Shown here: piece by piece, positions 27,683 to 32,988 of the stretch
How positions within the stretch are numbered: the stretch's first letter is position 1
How the letters are laid out: every line of letters begins with the position of its first letter
NCBI GenBank assembly: GCA_023139255.1
Contig: JAGLNY010000069.1
Location: forward strand, 1 to 32,988
Origin: Spirochaetales bacterium
Lineage (GTDB): Bacteria; Spirochaetota; Spirochaetia; JABMQR01
Direction: 5' to 3'
DNA length: 32,988 bases
Program-made: the position numbers and the translations under genes
Notes under the pieces: model-generated
What the model was told of the DNA's origin: nothing
The model's database searches: none
What the model saw: only the letters and a program-made list of their open reading frames with translations

Positions 27683-28129
27683 ATGCGGGCAGTCGTTCAA
27701 AGAGTACTAAAAGCAGAAGTTACTATTGATAAAAAATCTTATGGAAAAATATTACATGGATTACTTGTTTTTTTAGGAGTTGAAAAAGATGATACAGAGA
27801 AGGATCTTGATTATCTTGTAAATAAAATTGTAAACGCAAGAATCTTTCAGGATAAAAACAATAAAATGAACTTATCTGTATTGGATATTTGCGGTGAGGT
27901 TCTTGTTATCAGTCAATTTACATTATGTGCAAATGTACAGAAAGGAAACAGACCCTCTTTTAATAATGCTGCTGAACCTGTATTAGCTGAATTATTATAT
28001 AATAACAGTTTAGAAGCATTTTCAAAACATGTGCATACTGAATATGGAGTATTTGGTAAAATGATGAATATTGAGATAGTTAATTCAGGGCCTGTAACAA
28101 TTCTTTATGATTCAAAAAAGATTTTTTAA
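27683..28129 (+). CDS. dtd: D-aminoacyl-tRNA deacylase
   Basis: 148 residues, family length. The MRAVVQRV start, SQFTL (77-81) and the NSGPVT motif with the cross-subunit Gly136-cisPro137 (134-139) identify DTD. As a dimer it removes D-amino acids, and glycine mischarged on tRNA-Ala, from tRNA, a proofreading role in translation. The ATG has a TGAGGAA ribosome site at a good distance. It sits between rpe and recA with its own candidate promoter and an AT-rich terminator-like hairpin at its end. Confidence 0.96.
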   Translation: MRAVVQRVLKAEVTIDKKSYGKILHGLLVFLGVEKDDTEKDLDYLVNKIVNARIFQDKNNKMNLSVLDICGEVLVISQFTLCANVQKGNRPSFNNAAEPVLAELLYNNSLEAFSKHVHTEYGVFGKMMNIEIVNSGPVTILYDSKKIF

Positions 28130-28154
28130 ATTTTTTGATTTTTTGAATTTTTTT
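28110..28154 (+). terminator. AT-rich terminator-like hairpin at the dtd stop
   Basis: ATTCAAAAAA (28110-28119) pairs with TTTTTTGAAT (28139-28148) across a 19-nt loop, followed by further T residues to 28154. The stem has almost no GC, so termination would be weak. It overlaps the last codons of dtd. Confidence 0.35.
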
Positions 28155-28221
28155 ACTAAATAATTCTGTTATATTAGTATAAAGTAATTAGGTGATTGTA
28201 GAGATATTCGGTGGAGGAAAT

Positions 28222-29301
28222 ATGGCAAAGAAAAATAATATTTCATTTGTTAAACATGAAGAATTAAGTGAAAAGAATAAGGCAATTGAAGCTGCTCGTT
28301 TGCAAATAGAAAAACAATTCGGTAAAGGCTCATTAATGAAGCTTGGAAATGAGAAAATTGATTTAAACATTGGGACTATTCCTTCAGGATCTATAATGAT
28401 TGATGAGGCGCTTGGAATTGGTGGATACCCAAAAGGTAGAATAATTGAAATATATGGGCCGGAAGCATCAGGAAAAACTACTTTGGCTTTACATGCATTA
28501 GCTGAAACCCAGAAGCAGGGCGGTATCGCTGCATTTATTGATGCCGAACACGCACTTGACCCAACTTATGCAAAAAATCTTGGCGTGAACATTGATGAAT
28601 TATGGATTTCACAACCTGATACTGGCGAACAGGCTCTTGAAATAACCGAGTCATTAGTTCGTTCCGGCGCTGTAGACATAATTGTTATCGATTCAGTAGC
28701 AGCACTCACTCCACAAGCAGAAATCGATGGGGAAATGGGTGATTCACATATGGGGCTCCAGGCAAGGCTTATGAGCCAGGCGCTTAGAAAATTAACTGCT
28801 ATTCTCTCAAAATCACAGACCTGTCTCATATTCATAAACCAGATCAGGATGAAAATTGGAGTAATGTTCGGAAATCCAGAGACAACAACAGGCGGAAATG
28901 CTTTAAAATTTTATTCCAGTGTACGTATTGAGGTCAGAAGAATTGAAACTATATCAAAAAATGCTGATGAAGCTATCGGTAATAGGGTAAGAGTTAAAAT
29001 TGTCAAAAATAAAGTCGCTTCTCCCTTTAAAAAAGTTGAAATCGATTTGATGTTTGGGAAAGGAATCAGTTATTTCGGGAGCCTGTTAGATGCAGCAGTT
29101 AAATATGATTTAATTTCCAAGAGCGGAAGCTGGTATACCTATGGTGATAATAAAATAGGTCAGGGAAAAGAGAACGCTAAACAGTTTCTTGAAACACAAG
29201 TTGAAATCTCAACTGAGATTGATAAAATTTTACGAAATATAATGTTTCCTGAAGCAAATAAAAAAAATCTGATAAAAACTTCGAAGAATAAAATTTTGTA
29301 A
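28222..29301 (+). CDS. recA: Recombinase RecA
   Basis: 359 residues from the ATG at 28222, which has a GGAGG site 5 nt upstream. The frame is open to a GTG at 28192, but that extension has no site and is not RecA-like. Walker A is GPEASGKTT (79-87); the [16 protein letters not shown] Walker B strand, the loop-1 region with [19 protein letters not shown] (in pieces) and loop 2 ([15 protein letters not shown]) are all intact. No intein. It forms filaments on single-stranded DNA for homologous recombination and, where LexA exists, SOS induction. The AT-rich upstream region shows no LexA-type operator I can recognise and no confident promoter boxes. Confidence 0.98.
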   Translation: MAKKNNISFVKHEELSEKNKAIEAARLQIEKQFGKGSLMKLGNEKIDLNIGTIPSGSIMIDEALGIGGYPKGRIIEIYGPEASGKTTLALHALAETQKQGGIAAFIDAEHALDPTYAKNLGVNIDELWISQPDTGEQALEITESLVRSGAVDIIVIDSVAALTPQAEIDGEMGDSHMGLQARLMSQALRKLTAILSKSQTCLIFINQIRMKIGVMFGNPETTTGGNALKFYSSVRIEVRRIETISKNADEAIGNRVRVKIVKNKVASPFKKVEIDLMFGKGISYFGSLLDAAVKYDLISKSGSWYTYGDNKIGQGKENAKQFLETQVEISTEIDKILRNIMFPEANKKNLIKTSKNKIL

Positions 29302-29312
29302 AAATTTTATTC
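29286..29312 (+). other. Perfect 12-bp AT-rich hairpin spanning the recA stop codon
   Basis: GAATAAAATTTT (29286-29297) pairs fully with AAAATTTTATTC (29301-29312) around the 3-nt loop GTA; the recA TAA lies in loop and stem. No T-tract follows. It could protect the 3' end, act as a weak terminator, or be an AT-rich accident. Confidence 0.5.
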
Positions 29313-29314
29313 CA

Positions 29315-29343
29315 TAGACTTATATCGAAGAAATTAATATACT
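29315..29343 (+). promoter_or_regulatory. Candidate promoter for the scpA operon, giving a near-leaderless mRNA
   Basis: TAGACT (29315-29320), a 17-nt spacer and TATACT (29338-29343). Predicted start about 29350, only some 3 nt before the scpA ATG (29353). Confidence 0.4.
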
Positions 29344-29352
29344 ATCCTGAAG

Positions 29353-30132
29353 ATGATTGAACAGCAACAAAAAGAAAAAAATAGTTTTAAATTACAAAAA
29401 TTTGAAGGCCCTCTGGATCTTCTATTATTTCTCATACAAAAATCAGAAATTAATATCTATGATATACCAATATCAGAAATCACAGAACAGTATTTGAGGT
29501 ATTTACAGTATACTACGAAGATTGATTTAAATAATTTAACAGATTTTTATTCTATGGCAGCAACTCTGATATATATAAAATCAAAAATGCTATTGCCTGT
29601 GGAAGTTGAATTTGATGAAGACTTTGAAGATCCACGCAGGGAATTAGTTGAACGATTGATTGAATATCAAAAGTATAAGAAATACTCAGAATTGATTGCA
29701 GAAAAAGAGAGTGAACTGGATTATATATTTACACGAAAAAATACACAAAAGACGCTCCCTTTTGAAGATGAATCCTTGTGGGAAGAGATTGATGCATGGG
29801 ACTTATTGAAAACTTTTTCAGGTATTCTTTCAAAAATTGCCCCTGAGAAAGTAATAAATATGTTCGAAGAAGTTTCAGTAAATGAAAAAGTAACATTGAT
29901 GTATGAGTTGTTTGAAAATTCAAGCGAAATATCATTTTCTGATCTTGTTGTTAGGCACAATTCACCACTAGATATTATCTGTGCTTTCCTGGCTATATTG
30001 GAAGCAGTTAAAATCCGGATAATAAAAATATACCAAAATACAATTTTTGGTGATATTCGTATAGCAAAAAGAGATGATGTGAACCCGCTTTACAGTGTTC
30101 TGGATGATTTTGCAGAAGGAGAAGAATTATGA
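29353..30132 (+). CDS. scpA: Segregation and condensation protein ScpA
   Basis: 259 residues, family length. The N-terminal KFEGPLDLLLFLIQKSEINIYDIPISEITEQYL region is the classic kleisin/ScpA start that contacts the SMC neck (given here only as identification). YIKSKMLLP follows, with a C-terminal winged-helix segment (about 195-245). With ScpB and SMC it forms the bacterial condensin that organises and segregates the chromosome. Its stop overlaps the scpB ATG (ATGA). It heads a chain of five genes, each overlapping the next. No smc gene is in the window. Confidence 0.95.
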   Translation: MIEQQQKEKNSFKLQKFEGPLDLLLFLIQKSEINIYDIPISEITEQYLRYLQYTTKIDLNNLTDFYSMAATLIYIKSKMLLPVEVEFDEDFEDPRRELVERLIEYQKYKKYSELIAEKESELDYIFTRKNTQKTLPFEDESLWEEIDAWDLLKTFSGILSKIAPEKVINMFEEVSVNEKVTLMYELFENSSEISFSDLVVRHNSPLDIICAFLAILEAVKIRIIKIYQNTIFGDIRIAKRDDVNPLYSVLDDFAEGEEL

Positions 30133-30677
30133 TGCCTAATTCGTTAAGCAGTGAAACCAGATACATTGAATCAATTCTTTACCTGGAAAATGAACCTATT
30201 GATTTGGCTGCTATATGTCGCATTTCTTCATTTCAAAAAGATATTGTAGTTCAGGCTCTTGCTGAATTGAAAATTCATTATTCTGAAGGTAATCATGGTA
30301 TTGAAATTAGTGAATTTGCCGGAGGTTTTCATTTTATGCCTAAAGAAGACTTATGGCCTGAACTTAAAAATCATTACGGCAGGAAGATAGATAGAAGATT
30401 ATCAAAATCTGCTTTAGAAACTATATCAATAATCGCATATTCTCAGCCAATAACAAGAAGAGAAGTGGAAAATATCAGAGGGGTTTCTTCTGATAATGTC
30501 TTGAGACTTCTCCTTGAACGCGAGTATGTTCATGTTATCGGCAGAAAAGATGTTCTTGGAAGACCATTCCTATATGGCACAACCAAAAAATTCTTACAGG
30601 ATTTTAATCTGAAAAGTATTTCTTCACTACCAAAACTTGGTGATTTAGATAAAGAGAGATTTAATGAACAAGAATAA
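30129..30677 (+). CDS. scpB: Segregation and condensation protein ScpB
   Basis: 182 residues, family length. Two winged-helix domains. The second carries the diagnostic LSKSALETISIIAYSQPITRxEVENIRGV stretch (about 97-125) and RKDVLGRPFLYGTT. It dimerises and binds ScpA within the SMC complex. The ATG lies inside the scpA stop (4-nt overlap), and its own end overlaps the following pseudouridine synthase by 14 nt. The scpA-scpB-rluB order is common in many bacteria. Confidence 0.96.
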   Translation: MMPNSLSSETRYIESILYLENEPIDLAAICRISSFQKDIVVQALAELKIHYSEGNHGIEISEFAGGFHFMPKEDLWPELKNHYGRKIDRRLSKSALETISIIAYSQPITRREVENIRGVSSDNVLRLLLEREYVHVIGRKDVLGRPFLYGTTKKFLQDFNLKSISSLPKLGDLDKERFNEQE

Positions 30678-31401
30678 AAGTATTTCAATATATCCCATAA
30701 GACTCCAAAGTTATTTAGCGAAATGCGGAGTATGCTCCAGACGAAAAGCAGAAGATTTTATCCGTAATGGTTTTGTCACCATTAATAACAAAATTGTTCT
30801 TAACCCGGCAGAAAAAATCAATATGGACGATGCTGTATATTGTAATAATCAATATATTGAACCAATGGATCTTATATATATTGCATTGAACAAACCAAAA
30901 GGCTATGTCTGCACCAACTCTGACCCCCATGAAAAATTATTTTCCAGAGACTTAATTGCAATTCCTGAACAAAAATCACTTTTTCATGTAGGTCGTCTTG
31001 ACAAAGACTCCACTGGTTTAATCTTTTATACAAATGACGGCGATTTTGCCAATCGTGTTTCACATCCATCATTTGGTGTAGAAAAAGAGTATGTAGTCAG
31101 AACTAAGGAGAAAATAGATAAAAAAGATCTTCTTTCTGCTTTGAAAGGAATTCGTATACAAAGAATCCTCTATAAAATTGAAAAATTTCATTTTATTAAC
31201 AGCAGAACAGCCTCACTCATTTTATTAGAAGGAAAAAATAGGGAAATCAGGAAAATTATGGACCATTTGGGTTATAAAATTCTTTCATTAAACAGAATCA
31301 GAATAGGATCTATTGAACTTGCAAATCTACAGTCTGGTTGTTTCAGGTATATAAAAAAGAAGGAAATGGCACAATTGTTGAATAAAAGGGGTGCCAAATG
31401 A
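30664..31401 (+). CDS. rluB: RsuA/RluB-family rRNA pseudouridine synthase
   Basis: 245 residues. An N-terminal S4 RNA-binding domain (about 13-60: LQSYLAKCGVCSRRKAEDFI) is followed by the RsuA-type catalytic domain with GRLDKDSTGL, in which Asp113 is the catalytic aspartate, and NREIRKIMDHLG near the C-terminus. Family membership is certain. Placement after scpB suggests RluB (pseudouridine 2605 of 23S rRNA), but RsuA or RluE specificity cannot be excluded from sequence alone. It overlaps scpB by 14 nt and cmk by 4 nt. Confidence 0.9.
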   Translation: MNKNKSISIYPIRLQSYLAKCGVCSRRKAEDFIRNGFVTINNKIVLNPAEKINMDDAVYCNNQYIEPMDLIYIALNKPKGYVCTNSDPHEKLFSRDLIAIPEQKSLFHVGRLDKDSTGLIFYTNDGDFANRVSHPSFGVEKEYVVRTKEKIDKKDLLSALKGIRIQRILYKIEKFHFINSRTASLILLEGKNREIRKIMDHLGYKILSLNRIRIGSIELANLQSGCFRYIKKKEMAQLLNKRGAK

Positions 31402-32060
31402 TAGTAGCTATCGATGGTCCTGCAGGTGTTGGGAAAAGTACAATAGCAAAAAATATAGCTGATAAGTGTGGTCTTTTTTATATAAATTCAGGGAATTATT
31501 ATCGGGCAGTTGCATATAAGCATCTATCATTCGGTGAGAAGCCGGCTATTGATTCTGAAATAATTAAAACTGCACGCAGCTGCAGTTTCTCAATAAATAA
31601 TGGAAAACTAATGCTTGATGGGAAACTGATTGAGCATCTATTGCATAATAAAAAGATCGATATGGCATCCTCGGTTTTTTCTTCAATTGTTGAAGTTAGA
31701 CTCATCATTAATGAGGCGTTGCGGGATGCCTCAAAATCACTTGATATAATTATGGAAGGGAGGGACATAACAACCGTTGTTTTTCCCAACGCTGATCTGA
31801 AATTCTATTTAGGTGCATCACCGGAAATTCGTGCTGAAAGAAGATTTAGACAAAACGAATCCGATTTGTCTCTCATAGAACTGAAAAAAGAAATAATTAA
31901 GCGTGATTATAACGATCTTAACAAGAAATTCGGTGCTTTGAAACAGGCAAATGATGCTGTATTTATAGATACATCATACTTGACCATAGAGGAAGTTTGT
32001 GACAAAGTAGTACAGAAGATTTTAGGCTTAAAGCAATCAAAAGTATCAGGAGAATCATAG
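31398..32060 (+). CDS. cmk: Cytidylate kinase
   Basis: 220 residues, family length. P-loop GPAGVGKST at 7-15; EGRDITTVVFPNADLKFYL and the RAERRFRQ lid region fit the (d)CMP kinase family. The CMP-binding stretch reads NSGNYYRA, where the common form is D(S/T)G.xYR, so the first Asp is Asn here. It phosphorylates CMP and dCMP. It overlaps rluB by 4 nt (ATGA) and its TAG shares one base with the rpsA GTG. I recall treponemes carrying Cmk and S1 as one fused protein; here the two frames differ. Confidence 0.94.
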   Translation: MIVAIDGPAGVGKSTIAKNIADKCGLFYINSGNYYRAVAYKHLSFGEKPAIDSEIIKTARSCSFSINNGKLMLDGKLIEHLLHNKKIDMASSVFSSIVEVRLIINEALRDASKSLDIIMEGRDITTVVFPNADLKFYLGASPEIRAERRFRQNESDLSLIELKKEIIKRDYNDLNKKFGALKQANDAVFIDTSYLTIEEVCDKVVQKILGLKQSKVSGES

Positions 32061-32988
32061 TGGCAACAGAGAATAGTGTCGATAATAATGATATCGACAA
32101 AACAAATGAAATGCAGAATCTATTACAGGAAGAATACTTAAAATCTCTTGATGAAATCGAAGAAGGACAGATTGTTTCCGGACGTGTAGTACAAGTGAAC
32201 AATGAATTTATTTTTGTTGACGTCGGTTACAAATCAGAAGGCAGAATTCCCATTATTGAATTCTCAGAAGTGCCCTCTGTTGGATCAACTGTTAGTGTCG
32301 TTTTTGTCAGTAAGGAAGGACGTGGAGGACAAGTAGTTGTATCTAAACAGAAAGCTGATCTAATGATCAGAACCGAACACCTTAGAGAAGCTGCTGAAAA
32401 ACATGAACCTGTTGAGGGTACTTTCTCAAAAGTTATTAAAGGTGGTTTTGAGGTCGATTTATTACATGACTTGAAAGGTTTTTGCCCATTATCAAAAGCT
32501 GATCTGATTAGGGTAGAAGAACCTGAGGATTATATTGGCATCAAGGATTTCTTTATAATTGATAAACTTCATACAGGTACAAGATTAAAATCTGTTTTAT
32601 CAAGACGGGCCTTTCTGGAAAAAGCAATCAAAGTAAAAAAAGAAGAGTTTTTTAACACAGTCAAGGTTGAGGATGAAATAGAAGGAATTGTTAAAAGTTT
32701 TACTTCTTTTGGTGCATTTGTAGACCTTGGTGGTTTTGATGGATTGCTTCATATCAATGATATGAGTTGGGGGCATGTAACCCGGCCAAAAGATTATGTA
32801 AAAAAAGGTGATAAAATAAATCTTAAAGTTATTCATATTGATATTGAATCACAGAAAATTAATCTTTCGCTTAAACATTTTACTGAAGACCCATGGGTTT
32901 CTTTTGAACAAAGATATCAGCTTAATGATGTAGTTGATGGAAAAGTAACAAAAATAACAGATTTTGGTGTTTTTATTGAACTTGAAGA
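32060..32988 (+). CDS. rpsA: 30S ribosomal protein S1, 3'-truncated by window edge
   Basis: The frame opens at GTG 32060, with an AGGAG site at 32048-32052, and stays open to the last base (309 full codons). After an acidic N-terminal tail (residues 1-33) come S1 repeats at about 36-102, 118-185 and 206-278. The third is the most canonical (FGAFVDLGGFDGLLHINDMSW). A fourth begins at about 296 (GKVTKITDFGVFIELE). S1 helps the 30S subunit bind and unfold mRNA. It overlaps cmk by one base. An internal ATG at 32111 is possible, but the GTG has the better ribosome site. Confidence 0.95.
   Translation, partial: MATENSVDNNDIDKTNEMQNLLQEEYLKSLDEIEEGQIVSGRVVQVNNEFIFVDVGYKSEGRIPIIEFSEVPSVGSTVSVVFVSKEGRGGQVVVSKQKADLMIRTEHLREAAEKHEPVEGTFSKVIKGGFEVDLLHDLKGFCPLSKADLIRVEEPEDYIGIKDFFIIDKLHTGTRLKSVLSRRAFLEKAIKVKKEEFFNTVKVEDEIEGIVKSFTSFGAFVDLGGFDGLLHINDMSWGHVTRPKDYVKKGDKINLKVIHIDIESQKINLSLKHFTEDPWVSFEQRYQLNDVVDGKVTKITDFGVFIELE

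Noticed and set aside
28192-28221. GTG-initiated N-terminal extension of RecA
   Set aside because: The ATG at 28222 has a GGAGG site at ideal distance and gives the normal RecA start.
28130-28221. SOS (LexA) operator upstream of recA
   Set aside because: Neither a CTG-N10-CAG nor a GAAC-N4-GTTC type palindrome could be found; no lexA is nearby.
32600-32836. Minus-strand ORF near the right end
   Set aside because: It lies opposite rpsA, whose S1 repeats are unmistakable on the plus strand.

Overview
The window is about 33 kb of AT-rich (by eye roughly one-third G+C), densely packed housekeeping DNA from a bacterium with an outer membrane. It is most likely a spirochaete (Spirochaetales / Treponema relatives). 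Three things point there: a roughly 890-residue GreA-type transcript cleavage factor with a long N-terminal extension, a form I know from Borrelia and Treponema; tamB-bamA followed by mutS, as in Treponema; and cmk directly abutting rpsA, a pair I recall as fused in treponemes. TGA is used as a stop, so the genetic code is standard. I see no mobile element, CRISPR array, tRNA or rRNA.

Layout: (1) 1-9119 holds tamB (5' end outside the window), bamA, mutS and comF, i.e. outer-membrane protein assembly followed by mismatch repair and a ComF phosphoribosyltransferase-fold protein. (2) 9120-9287 is a promoter and leader with an intrinsic terminator just before rimP. (3) 9288-18279 is a translation/RNA block: rimP, nusA, infB, rbfA, truB, ribF, rpsO, pnp. 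(4) 18280-23922 carries dut, lptF, lptG, tgt and murJ (dUTPase, lipid export permeases, queuosine tRNA modification, lipid II flippase). (5) 23961-26636 is the only minus-strand gene, the giant GreA-like factor. It converges on murJ, ends at a terminator lying partly inside murJ, and is divergent from rpe across a gap of about 330 bp. (6) 26971-32988 carries rpe, dtd, recA, then a tightly overlapping scpA-scpB-rluB-cmk-rpsA chain. rpsA runs off the right edge.

Gene content is conventional. The interest lies in regulation and in family-level oddities. These are a probable attenuator with a possible overlapping leader peptide before rimP-nusA; a C-terminal zinc ribbon on NusA; a RibF whose riboflavin-kinase half has lost its signature motif; a promoter placed so that rpe mRNA would be leaderless (scpA nearly so); a dut start separated from its Shine-Dalgarno sequence by a hairpin; and the multidomain GreA protein. 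I did not find a wholly new multi-gene system.
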